Shown here: positions 33,269-41,155 of the stretch, in pieces
Position numbering within the stretch: the stretch's first letter is position 1
How the letters are laid out: each line of letters begins with the position of its first letter
NCBI GenBank assembly: GCA_020633335.1
Contig: JACKDU010000009.1
Span: 372,001 to 436,000, forward strand
DNA from: Myxococcales bacterium
Lineage (GTDB): Bacteria; Myxococcota_A; Polyangia; Nannocystales; Nannocystaceae
Length of the DNA stretch: 64,000 nt
Direction of reading: 5' to 3'
Program-made: the position numbers and the translations under genes
Notes under the pieces: model-generated
What the model saw: the letters and a program-made list of their open reading frames with translations, nothing else
What the model was told of the DNA's origin: nothing
Databases searched by the model: none

Positions 33269-34249
33269 CTAGCCGCAGAGGGGCCCGGCGCGGGTGCAGA
33301 TCGCCGGCTCCTCGAGGGCGACGCCCCAGATCTCGACGTTGTCGATCGCGCCGAGGAGCGGATCCGCCGGCCCGGGGCTGTCGCCTGCGAGCACGAGGTC
33401 GCCCTGCTCGAGGCTCTGGAGCACGTCCGGGTGGGGGATCTGGGCGTGGAGGCTGCCGTTGAGGTAGATGGTGACGAGCGCCCCGTCGAAGGTGCAGGCG
33501 ACGTGGGTCCAGGTGGCGAGCGGGACCTGTACGCCGGAGGGGAGGTTGAAGGCGCCGACCTTGCAGAGGACGTCGCCGTCGGGGCCGATGAAGAGGCTGT
33601 ACTGCGCCTCCTTGTCGAGGACGCCGACGCGGCCGGCGGGCGGGAGCTCGGCGAGGTAGACCGCGGCCATCATCGTGATCGACCCCTTGAGATCGAGGGG
33701 GCCGTAGCTCATCGGATCGTCGACCACCTTGAGGACGCTGCTCGCGTCGGTGGCGGCCGCGTAGCCGAGGCCGGGGGCGCCGTCGATGATCGGCGCGAGC
33801 GCGAGGGTCCCGTCGTTCGCGTAGATCGAGCCGTCGATCAGCGCGTCGGCGACGTCGCCCGGGAAGTGGTAGCAGCCGACCAGCGCCGGGTCGTCGGCGC
33901 AGGCGATGAGATCGGCGAGGCCGCCGGTGGTCGAGGTGTCGCCGCCGGTGTCGACACCGCTGGTGGTCGCCGCGCTGCTGCCGGTGATCGTCGCGTCGCC
34001 GCTGGTCGACGAGGTCGTCGTGGTCGCGGTCGCGGTCGCGGTCGCGGTCGCGCCGCTCGCCGACGCGCCGCCGCTCGTCGTGCCGCCGCCCTCGCTCGTG
34101 CTCGGCTCGAGCGTCTCGCCGCCGCTGCTCCCGCTCGCCGACGCCGACGCCGACGCGCTCGTGTCGTCCTGGAACGCGGGGTTGATCATCGTGCAGGCGC
34201 TGGCCGCCCCGACCGAGACCAGCCAGCCCGCGCGCGCCCACCCACTCAC
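33269..34249 (-). CDS. LamG-type (concanavalin-fold) lipoprotein
   Basis: 326 residues from GTG. Lipobox AASAC, then a 90-residue linker of Ser/Ala/Thr/Gly coded in part by five GGTCGC units (34022-34051). Residues about 120-315 are a LamG/pentraxin-like jelly roll: LVGCYHFPGDVADALIDGS, SITMMAAVYLAELP, WTHVACTFDGALVTIYLNGS, and GAIDNVEIWGVAL are its standard strands. These domains bind sugars or proteins. The C-terminal CTRAGPLCG probably forms a disulphide. No clear promoter was found. Confidence 0.88.
   Translation of the reverse strand: MSGWARAGWLVSVGAASACTMINPAFQDDTSASASASASGSSGGETLEPSTSEGGGTTSGGASASGATATATATATTTTSSTSGDATITGSSAATTSGVDTGGDTSTTGGLADLIACADDPALVGCYHFPGDVADALIDGSIYANDGTLALAPIIDGAPGLGYAAATDASSVLKVVDDPMSYGPLDLKGSITMMAAVYLAELPPAGRVGVLDKEAQYSLFIGPDGDVLCKVGAFNLPSGVQVPLATWTHVACTFDGALVTIYLNGSLHAQIPHPDVLQSLEQGDLVLAGDSPGPADPLLGAIDNVEIWGVALEEPAICTRAGPLCG
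34022..34051. repeat. Tandem GGTCGC x5 in lipoprotein linker
   Basis: Five exact 6-bp units inside the LamG lipoprotein gene, coding the alternating Ala/Thr part of its linker. A candidate length-variable site. Confidence 0.7.
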
Positions 34250-34336
34250 AGGCCCACGATGCCCGCGGCGCGGGCGGGTGCCAAGGTCGTCATGCGCGCG
34301 GAGCCCTCGCGGACCCCTCGCGGGCGCCCGGGGGGC

Positions 34337-36130
34337 TCAGACCTCGAGGCCGACCGCCCGCATCAGCGCGAGGGCGTTCGAGCGCTGGACGATCCCCGGC
34401 CGCATCCGGTAGTCGAAGACCAGGCGGCCGTCGACGACCTCGTCCTGGAAGTGGACGTTCTCGGCCCGGGTACCGAGGTCGGTGATCGCCTCGGCGAGCG
34501 CGAGGTCGTGGGTGGTCACCAGGCCGATCGCGCCGGCCTCGACGAGCGCGCGGATGATCGCCTCGGCGCCGATCTTGCGGTCGTGGGAGTTGGTCCCGTG
34601 GAAGATCTCGTCGAGGAGGAAGAGGAGCGGCGGATCGCCGGCCTGGGCGCGATCCATGAGGATCCGCAGGCGGTGGAGCTCGGCGTAGAAGCGCGAGCTC
34701 GCCTCGCGGAGCGAGTCCTCGACCCGCATCGTCGCGCCGATCGCCAGCGGCGAGAGCTCCAGCCGACGGGCCCGCACCGGCGCGCCGGCGAGGGCGAGGA
34801 CCGCGTTGATCCCGACCGTCCGCAGGAGGGTGCTCTTGCCCGACATGTTCGAGCCGCTGATCATCAGCACCCGCAGCGGATCGCCGAGGTCGACGCTGTT
34901 GGCGACGCACTCGGGGAGGAGCGGGTGGCGGAGCTCCTCGCCGCGGAGCCTGGGGCCCTCGTCGACGAGCTCGGGGAAGGGGTCGGCGGGGCGCTCGTAG
35001 GCGTAGCCGGCGATCGACGCGAGGGCCTCGAGCTCGGCGAGCGCGTCGAGCCAGGGGGCGACCTGGCGGCCGTGCACGGCCCGCCAGCGCTCGATCGCCA
35101 GGGAGCAGTGGAGCTCCCACATCCAGGCGAAGGCGAAGGGGGCGAAGATCCCGTTGCGGCGCGACTCGAGCCACTCGACGAGGCGCGCGAGGGCGGCGAT
35201 CGCGGCCGCGCCCGAGGCCCCGTCGGCGCTCATCTGGCGCTGGAGCTCGCCGAGGCGGGGATCGCCGGCGAAGTCCTCGCGGGCGAGGCGATCGAGGAGG
35301 TGGGCGACGACCTCGAGCTCGCGGCGGGGCTCCTCGATCGCCCCGGTCACCGCCGCGGTCTGGGGGCGGAGGCGGCGGGCGATGATCCCCTCGATCGCCA
35401 GGACGCCGAGGAGGGGGAGGGGGCCGGCGGGGGTCAGCGCCCAGGCGAGCGCGGCCGCGCTCGCGGCCGCGGCGGCGATCCAGGCGAGCGCGCGGAGGCC
35501 CCCCTGCGAGCCCTCGGCGAAGGCGGGCGGCGCCTCGGCCCAGCGCCGGAGGGTCGCCGGCTCGACCGCGACCGCGAGGTCGCCTCCGAGGAGCGCGAGA
35601 TCCTCGCGGAGGTCGAGGCGATCGCGGAGGCGCTGGGCGGCGGCCTGGCGCGCCCGGATCTCGTTTGGCGTCGCCGGTCCCAAGAGCCAGGTCGCCAGGC
35701 GCTCCTGGCCGGCGCGGGTGCGGGCGGTGCAGAGGAGGGCGAAGAGCGAGCCCGGCCCGAAGAGGTCGAGGTCGGCGGCGTAGGGGTGATCGTGGGGGAC
35801 CCAGGCGCGCTCCTGCGGCCCCTCGTCGGCCCACTCGCCGGCGAGGCGCCGCAGGCCCCGATCGTAGAGCGCGACCGCGAGGCCGGCCCGCGCCCGCCGG
35901 CGCTCGACCCCCTCGTGGACGATCACCAGGGCGACGAAGATGACCAGGGGGAGGAGCGCCCAGGGGAGCGGCGGGCCGACCTCGGCGAGGCCGGCCCCGA
36001 TCAGGCCGACGAGGGCGAGGAAGGAGAGCACCCGGAGGTCGGAGATCCGGCGGCTGCGGGCCGCGAGGCCGTCGACCGTCGCCTGCCGGAGGGCGCGGCG
36101 GCGCTGGTATTCCGCGCGGGGGTCGCTCAT
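34337..36130 (-). CDS. Membrane-associated MutS-like ATPase
   Basis: 597 residues. Residues 30-75 hold two hydrophobic helices (LRVLSFLALVGLIGAGLAEV and PLPWALLPLVIFVALVIVHE) and about 205-245 two more. The C-terminal ~200 residues are a MutS domain V ATPase: Walker A ISGSNMSGKSTLLRT, LDEIFHGTNSHDRK (Walker B and signature) and GLVTTHDLAL. There is no mismatch-recognition domain and the N-terminus differs from MutS1 and MutS2. This family is annotated as MutS-like and its role is unknown; the membrane helices argue against ordinary mismatch repair. ATG at 36130 is chosen over a TTG at 36151. The fusion gene at 36197-37687 is 66 nt upstream on the same strand. Confidence 0.9.
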   Translation of the reverse strand: MSDPRAEYQRRRALRQATVDGLAARSRRISDLRVLSFLALVGLIGAGLAEVGPPLPWALLPLVIFVALVIVHEGVERRRARAGLAVALYDRGLRRLAGEWADEGPQERAWVPHDHPYAADLDLFGPGSLFALLCTARTRAGQERLATWLLGPATPNEIRARQAAAQRLRDRLDLREDLALLGGDLAVAVEPATLRRWAEAPPAFAEGSQGGLRALAWIAAAAASAAALAWALTPAGPLPLLGVLAIEGIIARRLRPQTAAVTGAIEEPRRELEVVAHLLDRLAREDFAGDPRLGELQRQMSADGASGAAAIAALARLVEWLESRRNGIFAPFAFAWMWELHCSLAIERWRAVHGRQVAPWLDALAELEALASIAGYAYERPADPFPELVDEGPRLRGEELRHPLLPECVANSVDLGDPLRVLMISGSNMSGKSTLLRTVGINAVLALAGAPVRARRLELSPLAIGATMRVEDSLREASSRFYAELHRLRILMDRAQAGDPPLLFLLDEIFHGTNSHDRKIGAEAIIRALVEAGAIGLVTTHDLALAEAITDLGTRAENVHFQDEVVDGRLVFDYRMRPGIVQRSNALALMRAVGLEV

Positions 36131-36196
36131 CGCCGGCGCATCATGCGTCAAAGCGGGCCGCCGCGCAGCCGCGCGGGTCGCGGAGGGGGCGAAGAC

Positions 36197-37687
36197 TCAG
36201 CCGGGGCGCCGTCGGAGGACGAAGAGGCGGGCCGCAGGGGCCTCGTGGGGCCCCGGGAGGGTGCTGGGCGCGTCGCTCTCGAGGACGAAGGCGTCGCCGA
36301 GGAGGCGCTCGATCGCCGCGGCGTCGTGGGGCGTGGTGCTCCGGGACGCGCCCTCGCTCGGGTCGTGGGTCTTGAGGACGAGGACGCCGCCCGGGGCGCT
36401 GAGGCGGGCGACCGCGGCGGCGTAGGCCGGCCGTTGCTCGGCGGTGAGGAGGTGGAGGCAGCCGCGATCGAGGATCACCTCGAAGCGCCCGCGGAGGCGG
36501 CTCTCGGCGATGTCGTCGCGGAGCCAGACGATCGCGGCGTCGCCGGCCCGGGCCTCGGCGCGGGCGAGGGCCGCCTCGGAGACGTCGGTGGCGACGACCC
36601 GGCAGCCGCGCGCGGCGGCGGCGATCGCCCCGACGCCGAGGCCGGTCCCGAGGTCGAGGACGCTGGCGCCCGCCGGCGCCTCGCGGGCGAGGACCGCGAG
36701 CATGTCGTCGTCGAGGGCATCGCGCTGCCAGGCGAGCTCGTCGTCGGCGTGGGTCCGGTAGATCGCGTCCCAGGCCGCGTCGTCCCGCGGGGGCCCCTCC
36801 GCGCCGCGGCGGCGGGTGACGGCGATCCGGAGCGCGGCCTCGACGAGGTCGACGATCGCCGGGTGCGGCGGCATCGGCCCGAGCGTCGCCACCCGCTCGT
36901 CGGGCGCCTCGGCGAGCTCGCGGCCGGTCCCGGGGTGGATCACGTGGATCCCGTCGGCCGTGAGCTGGGCGAGGTTTCGCTGGAGGACCGGCGCGGCGAA
37001 CATGTCGAGGTTCATCGACGGGGCGACGAGGACCGGCGCGCGGGTCGAGAGGGCGACGGCCGAGACCAGCGTCGAGCACTCGCCGGCGGCGAGGCGGGCG
37101 ATCGTCGTCGCCGACGCGGGCGCGATCAGGACGACGTCGGCCCAGGCGGCGAGGTTGATGTGGGGGACCGGGAGCGCGGGGTCCCGCGCCCAGAGGTCGT
37201 GGCGGACCGGGTGGTGGACGAGGGCCTCGAGCGCCGCCGCCTGGACGAAGCGGAGCGCCGCCTCGGTGGCGACGATCCGGACCTCGAAGCCGCGCTGCTG
37301 GAGGAGGCCGACGAGCCCGGGGGTGAGGGCGCTGGCGATCGCGCCGGTGATCCCGAGGAGGAGGCGGGGCCGCTTGCCGGTCGCGCGCCGGCGGGGCGGC
37401 GTCGCCGGGATCAGGATCTCGAGGCGGCGGAGGAGGCCGAGGAGCTCGTCGACGACCGCGGCGTCGGTGAGCGGAGCGCCGCTCAGGGCCTCGACGTGGG
37501 CGATGATCTCGGCCCGCGTCCGGGGCGCGAGCGCGAACGCGAGCACCGCCCGGGTGAGCTGGGCCGAGGGGCCGGCGAGCTCGTGGGCGTCGCCGTCGGG
37601 GCCGACGAGGACGGTGGTCTCGCCGACGTCGTAGATCCGGACGACCGGCGCGCGCCGGAGGCGGAGGGGCTCGATCGATTCGTGCAT
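36197..37687 (-). CDS. PqqD-like / EpiD-type flavoprotein / methyltransferase fusion
   Basis: 496 residues, three parts. Residues 1-95 (for example LVGPDGDAHELAGPSAQLTR) resemble PqqD-type peptide-recognition domains. Residues 107-275 are an HFCD flavoprotein like EpiD and CoaC: GITGAIAS, catalytic His176 in PHINL, PASATT at 190-195 (usually PASANT, so Asn is Thr) and PSMNLDMF at 223-230 (usual PxMNxxMW). Residues 300-496 are a class I SAM methyltransferase (LDLGTGLGVGA). EpiD oxidatively decarboxylates C-terminal Cys of peptides; CoaC acts on phosphopantothenoylcysteine. The recognition-like domain suggests a peptide substrate, but no classical precursor is adjacent; a Cys-rich lipoprotein gene is 40 nt upstream. 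Assignment of the N-domain is by pattern only. Confidence 0.85.
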   Translation of the reverse strand: MHESIEPLRLRRAPVVRIYDVGETTVLVGPDGDAHELAGPSAQLTRAVLAFALAPRTRAEIIAHVEALSGAPLTDAAVVDELLGLLRRLEILIPATPPRRRATGKRPRLLLGITGAIASALTPGLVGLLQQRGFEVRIVATEAALRFVQAAALEALVHHPVRHDLWARDPALPVPHINLAAWADVVLIAPASATTIARLAAGECSTLVSAVALSTRAPVLVAPSMNLDMFAAPVLQRNLAQLTADGIHVIHPGTGRELAEAPDERVATLGPMPPHPAIVDLVEAALRIAVTRRRGAEGPPRDDAAWDAIYRTHADDELAWQRDALDDDMLAVLAREAPAGASVLDLGTGLGVGAIAAAARGCRVVATDVSEAALARAEARAGDAAIVWLRDDIAESRLRGRFEVILDRGCLHLLTAEQRPAYAAAVARLSAPGGVLVLKTHDPSEGASRSTTPHDAAAIERLLGDAFVLESDAPSTLPGPHEAPAARLFVLRRRPG

Positions 37688-37696
37688 GGCTGGCTT

Positions 37697-37715
37697 GCGG
37701 CCCCAACTGGGCCGC
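37697..37715. promoter_or_regulatory. Palindrome between promoter and start of the fusion gene
   Basis: GCGGCCC-CAACT-GGGCCGC, perfect 7-bp arms, located between a TGATAGCGT promoter element (37722-37730) and the ATG at 37687. It is a candidate operator or leader hairpin. Confidence 0.45.
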
Positions 37716-37721
37716 GGGGGG

Positions 37722-37730
37722 ACGCTATCA
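37722..37730 (-). promoter_or_regulatory. Extended -10 element, fusion gene
   Basis: Minus-strand TGATAGCGT, overlapping the stop of the upstream lipoprotein gene and 34 nt before the ATG at 37687, so this mRNA has a short leader containing the palindrome at 37697. Confidence 0.45.
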
Positions 37731-38027
37731 CGTGAAGGGCTCGTGACAGGTGGCCTCGTTGCCGGAGGTGTCGGTGTCGCCCTCGATCGGCGGGCTCCAC
37801 TCGCAGCGCTTGATGTCCTCGCACGCGGCCTGATCCGTGATCTCGTCGCAGACGTTCTCGCAGAGGCCCTCGGCGTCGTTCCAGGCGCAGCCCTCCGCGG
37901 AGTCGCAGACCGACTTCTTGTCGATGTCGACGCAGTACTCCTGGGTGTGTTGGCAGGACGCGGCGAGGCTGAAGGTCGTCACGACCAGGGCCGCCGGCAG
38001 CACGAGTCCGAGCGCTTTGGGGTTCAC
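37728..38027 (-). CDS. Small Cys-rich lipoprotein
   Basis: 99 residues from GTG, with CGGTATCCT ending 6 nt upstream. Signal peptide with lipobox SLAASC (Cys25). The mature part has nine more Cys or so in the pattern EYCVDIDKKSVCDSAEGCAW, CENVCDEITDQAACEDIKRC and ATCHEPFT, a repeat of the form C-x(n)-C-x-W found in many myxobacterial lipoproteins. It is 40 nt upstream of the flavoprotein/methyltransferase fusion on the same strand. Whether it is a partner, a substrate or unrelated is unknown. Confidence 0.8.
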   Translation of the reverse strand: MNPKALGLVLPAALVVTTFSLAASCQHTQEYCVDIDKKSVCDSAEGCAWNDAEGLCENVCDEITDQAACEDIKRCEWSPPIEGDTDTSGNEATCHEPFT

Positions 38028-38033
38028 CGCACG

Positions 38034-38042
38034 AGGATACCG
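38034..38042 (-). promoter_or_regulatory. Extended -10 element, Cys-rich lipoprotein gene
   Basis: Minus-strand CGGTATCCT, 6 nt before the GTG at 38027. Confidence 0.5.
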
Positions 38043-38051
38043 CGCGCCCCT

Positions 38052-38675
38052 TCAGTTGAGGCGGACGACCTCGCCGCGGAGGATCACGTCGTCGCTCGAC
38101 TTGATCGAGACCGCGCCCTGGGTCGCCTCGAGCTCGATGTCGTCGGCCCGGAGCACCAGCTTGCCGGCGAGCTCGACGCTGACGTCTGCCTGGAGGAGGC
38201 GGACGCAGGGGCCCCCCGGCCCCGCGCTGAGCTCGACCAGCGGCTGGCCGTCGGCGCTGACGATCGAGAGCGCCTCGTCCTGCCGGAGCTCGAGGCGGGC
38301 GGCGATCGTCGGCTCGATCCGCGGGCGGGCGGCGAAGCCGTCGATCACGCCGGTGACGATCCACTCGTCGCCGTTGCCGGGGCGGACCAGGAGGACGCGG
38401 TCGCCGACCCGGAGCGCGAGGCCCTGGAGCGTCGGCAGCCAGCGCGGCTCGCCCTCGTCGCCGGGGATCCGGACGCGGACGCGGCCGCGGAGGACGGGGT
38501 GGCGATCGTCGACGCACTCGCCGATCAAGGGCCCCGCGGGGCGCGTGGGCGGCTCGGTCGGCGCCTCGGCGGCGGCCCGCTGGCGCTCGAGGACATCGTC
38601 GAGGAGGGCGCTCGCCGAGGGGGCCTCGGCCGCGCTACGCGGGGGGATCCTCGGGGTTCGGCGTTCGTCGCTCAT
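38052..38675 (-). CDS. DUF6484-type protein (gpV/VgrG-like OB segment)
   Basis: 207 residues, no signal peptide. After a Pro/Ala/Glu-rich N-terminus (to about 48), PLIGECVDDRHPVLRGRVRV and RVGDRVLLVRPGNGDEWIVT match the DUF6484 domain, an OB-like module seen near type VI secretion and phage-tail-like genes. The C-terminal part is a beta-repeat (VELAGKLVLRADDIELEATQ, AVSIKSSDDVILRGEVVRLN) like the needle of VgrG/gpV proteins. No other secretion component is encoded in the window, so it is an orphan. TGGTAGCGT ends 9 nt before the ATG. Confidence 0.75.
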   Translation of the reverse strand: MSDERRTPRIPPRSAAEAPSASALLDDVLERQRAAAEAPTEPPTRPAGPLIGECVDDRHPVLRGRVRVRIPGDEGEPRWLPTLQGLALRVGDRVLLVRPGNGDEWIVTGVIDGFAARPRIEPTIAARLELRQDEALSIVSADGQPLVELSAGPGGPCVRLLQADVSVELAGKLVLRADDIELEATQGAVSIKSSDDVILRGEVVRLN

Positions 38676-38684
38676 CGTCGGCCG

Positions 38685-38693
38685 ACGCTACCA
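38685..38693 (-). promoter_or_regulatory. Extended -10 element, DUF6484 gene
   Basis: Minus-strand TGGTAGCGT, 9 nt before the ATG at 38675. Confidence 0.55.
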
Positions 38694-38732
38694 GGCCGAT
38701 GAGCCGGCCGCCAGGGCGTGGTATGAGGGGCC

Positions 38733-40646
38733 ATGACCATGGATCTCCGCACTCGTCTCGTCTCCGCGGCGCTCGCCCCCCTCGGCCTCGCCCTCCTCTT
38801 CACCGGCTGTGGCGACGACTCGACGACCTCGGCCACCGACGCGAGCACCGGCGGGACCGGCAGCGCGAGCGCGACGACCAGCGGGACCAGCGGGACCAGC
38901 GGGACCAGCGGGACCAGCGTCAGCACCAGCGGCTCGGGCTCGGGGACGATGGGCTCGACCTCGGCGAGCGGGACGACGACGACCAGCGAGACCACCAGCG
39001 GCGGGCCGACCTCGGGGACGAGCGGCGGGCCGACGACCACCACCACCGACTCGAGCACCAGCGGGACCAGCGGGACCACCGGCGGTGTCTGCGAGGAGGG
39101 GACGGTGATCTGCGAGGACGGCGTCGCCAAGGTCTGCGACGGGATGGGCGGCTACTCGTCGGAGGAGGCGTGCAACGACGAGTGCGCCCCCGGCCTCGGC
39201 TGCGTCCTCTGCGTCCCCGGCTCGAGCCAGTGCAACGGCGAGCAGGTCGAGGTCTGCAACGACCAGGGCGACGGCTGGGCGCCCGGCGAGACCTGCGACG
39301 GGATCCAGGGGCTGATGTGCGACGAGCAGCTGGGCGCTTGCGTCGGCGCCTGCGCCAACCTCGGCCTCAGCTACGTCGGCTGCGACTACTACGCGAGCGT
39401 CACCCTCCAGTACGACCTCTACAACACCGCGCCCAAGGACGTCTTCGCGGTCGCGGTCGCCAACACGGCCGACCAGATCGCCAGCGTGACGATCACCCGC
39501 GGCGCGAACGTGGTGGCGATGCAGGACGTCCCCGCCAGCTCGGTGAAGGTGATCACGCTCCCCTGGGTGAACGAGCTGACCAAGGGCAACGGCCCGAGCG
39601 CCAAGGTGGTCGACGGCGCCTATCGGATCCGCTCGACCAACCCGGTCACCGTCTACCAGTTCAACCCGCTGGCCTCGACGACGACCAACGACGCCTCGCT
39701 CCTCCTCCCGGTCAACACCTGGGGCATGGACTACCTGACCGCCTCGTGGGGCCACTGGAACTCGATCCCGGCGTTCTACGCGGTGGTCGCCAGCCAGGAC
39801 GGGACCACCGTCAACCTCAGCCCGTCGGCGACCGGCAACTCGATCAAGGCGGGCGCGGGGGTCAACGCCGACGGCACCGGCCAGGTGATGCTCGACGAGG
39901 GCGACGTCCTCCAGGTGATCACCAACAGCGGCGACATCACCGGGACGATCGTCAGCGCCGACAAGCCGGTCGAGGTCTTCGGCGGCCACAAGTGCACCAA
40001 CGTCCCCTTCGACAAGTCCGCCTGCGATCACCTCGAGGAGGCGATGTTCCCGATCGACACCCTGGCGAAGGAGTACATCGTCGTGCCGCCGGTCCAGGTC
40101 CCGAACAACAACCTCGACAAGGCGCAGATGGTCCGGGTGGTCGCCAGCCAGGACAACACGACCCTGACCTTCGACCCCGACCAGCCGGTCAACAAGGTGC
40201 TCGCCAAGGCCGGCGACTTCGTCGAGCTGGCGATGACCACCGCCGCCTTCAAGGTCTCCTCCGACAAGAAGATCCTGGTCGCCCAGTACATGGTCGGCCA
40301 GAGCGCGGGCTTCGGGACCTCGGACCCGGCGATGGTCCTGGCGGTGCCGGCCGAGCAGTACCGCACCGACTACCTCTTCTTCGCCGCGACCAACTGGGTC
40401 GCCAACTTCGTCGACATCATCGCCCCGGACGGCGCGTCGGTGATGGTCGACGGGGCGCCGGTCAACGCCTGGAAGCCGATCGGCGCGACCGGCTTCAGCG
40501 TCGGCCACGTCAACCTCTCGAACGCCGGCGACGGCACCCACACCGTGAGCGCCAACCAGAAGGTCGGGATCACGGTCTACGGGGTGCAGAGCGCCGGGTC
40601 GTACTGGTTCCCCGGCGGCCTCGATCTCGACGTCCTGCCGCAGTAG
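38733..40646 (+). CDS. IgGFc-binding-domain lipoprotein
   Basis: 637 residues. Lipobox LLFTGC at about Cys26, then a 90-residue Ser/Thr/Gly linker partly coded by a 9-bp tandem repeat. A Cys-rich segment (about 118-205: ICEDGVAKVCDGMGG, CAPGLGCVLCVPGSSQC, CDEQLGACVGAC) follows. The last ~430 residues are the IgGFc-binding N-terminal-type domain: FAVAVANTADQIASVTITRG, YRIRSTNPVTVYQFNPL, NDASLLLPVNTWGMDY, KPVEVFGGHKCTNVPFDKSA, VPAEQYRTDYLFFA. The family is common in myxobacterial surface proteins; binding partners are unknown. GAGGGG lies 8 nt before the second in-frame ATG (38739), which may be the true start. Confidence 0.92.
   Translation: MTMDLRTRLVSAALAPLGLALLFTGCGDDSTTSATDASTGGTGSASATTSGTSGTSGTSGTSVSTSGSGSGTMGSTSASGTTTTSETTSGGPTSGTSGGPTTTTTDSSTSGTSGTTGGVCEEGTVICEDGVAKVCDGMGGYSSEEACNDECAPGLGCVLCVPGSSQCNGEQVEVCNDQGDGWAPGETCDGIQGLMCDEQLGACVGACANLGLSYVGCDYYASVTLQYDLYNTAPKDVFAVAVANTADQIASVTITRGANVVAMQDVPASSVKVITLPWVNELTKGNGPSAKVVDGAYRIRSTNPVTVYQFNPLASTTTNDASLLLPVNTWGMDYLTASWGHWNSIPAFYAVVASQDGTTVNLSPSATGNSIKAGAGVNADGTGQVMLDEGDVLQVITNSGDITGTIVSADKPVEVFGGHKCTNVPFDKSACDHLEEAMFPIDTLAKEYIVVPPVQVPNNNLDKAQMVRVVASQDNTTLTFDPDQPVNKVLAKAGDFVELAMTTAAFKVSSDKKILVAQYMVGQSAGFGTSDPAMVLAVPAEQYRTDYLFFAATNWVANFVDIIAPDGASVMVDGAPVNAWKPIGATGFSVGHVNLSNAGDGTHTVSANQKVGITVYGVQSAGSYWFPGGLDLDVLPQ
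38876..38920. repeat. Tandem 9-bp repeat x5 in lipoprotein linker
   Basis: GACCAGCGG repeated five times (last unit ends in T), coding Thr-Ser-Gly repeats of the IgGFc-binding lipoprotein linker. A candidate length-variable site. Confidence 0.75.
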
Positions 40647-40667
40647 GCGGGGCTCGGCCTCGGAGCC

Positions 40668-40697
40668 CGCGGCGTCCCGTGCACGCGGGGCGCCGCG
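40668..40697 (+). terminator. Hairpin after the IgGFc-binding gene
   Basis: CGCGGCG and CGCCGCG arms with further pairing (CCCG/CGGG) inside; no T-run. It sits between the stop at 40646 and the next promoter, so termination is plausible. Confidence 0.4.
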
Positions 40698-40744
40698 CTC
40701 GCGAGCGCGGGTCGACGATGGGGCTTGCGCGCGGACGCGCGCGC

Positions 40745-40753
40745 TGCTAATGT
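40745..40753 (+). promoter_or_regulatory. Extended -10 element, ArsR-family gene
   Basis: TGCTAATGT, 8 nt before the ATG at 40762. It overlaps the in-frame ATG at 40750, which therefore is unlikely to be the start. Confidence 0.55.
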
Positions 40754-40771
40754 ACAACCACATGGTTGCAC
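40752..40771. promoter_or_regulatory. Operator-like palindrome over the ArsR-family start
   Basis: GT-A-CAACC-ACAT-GGTTG-C-AC: arms match at seven of eight positions. It covers the predicted transcription start and the ATG at 40762. CAACC-N4-GGTTG sites are typical for ArsR-type repressors that are paired with SRPBCC proteins, so autoregulation is likely. Confidence 0.6.
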
Positions 40772-41151
40772 GTCTCGACGACGAGGCCCTGAACCGGGTC
40801 TTTCGGGCGCTCGCCGACGGCACCCGCCGCGACATCGTCCGCCGCACGCTCCTCGGGGAGGTCTCGGTGAGCGGGCTCGCGGCCGACTACGCGATGTCCT
40901 TCGCCGCGGTCCAGAAGCACGTCGCGGTGCTCGAGAAGGCCGGCCTGGTCCGCAAGAGCGCCGCCGGGCGCGAGCGCCTGGTCCGCGCCGAGCCCGAGCA
41001 GCTCGCCCGGGCCCGCGCCTGCCTCGAGCGCCTCGAGGCGATCTGGGCCCACCGCATCCAGGCGCTCGACGCGATCTTCGCCGAGGACGCCACCCTCACC
41101 TCGTCCGATTCCGACACCGACACCGACACCGACACCGACTCCGAGGAGTAG
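40762..41151 (+). CDS. ArsR-family winged-helix repressor
   Basis: 129 residues from the ATG at 40762. Winged helix: LNRVFRALADGTRRDIVRRT, VSVSGLAADYAMSFAAVQKH, VAVLEKAGLVRKSAAGRERL; this is the subtype without metal-binding Cys that is usually encoded with SRPBCC/AHSA1 proteins. The tail is four Asp-Thr pairs (GACACC x4). The next gene starts 4 nt after the stop, so both are one operon. The operator-like palindrome covers its start codon; self-repression relieved by an unknown signal is the likely mode. Confidence 0.92.
   Translation: MVARLDDEALNRVFRALADGTRRDIVRRTLLGEVSVSGLAADYAMSFAAVQKHVAVLEKAGLVRKSAAGRERLVRAEPEQLARARACLERLEAIWAHRIQALDAIFAEDATLTSSDSDTDTDTDTDSEE
41113..41136. repeat. GACACC x4 at the 3' end of the ArsR-family gene
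   Basis: Four exact hexamers coding Asp-Thr pairs in the acidic C-terminal tail. Length changes would keep the frame. Confidence 0.65.
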
Positions 41152-41155
41152 CCCC

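Noticed and set aside
33431..37735. 1434-codon + strand open frame
   Set aside because: It is opposite the LamG, MutS-like and fusion genes; long antisense frames are expected when third positions are nearly all G/C.
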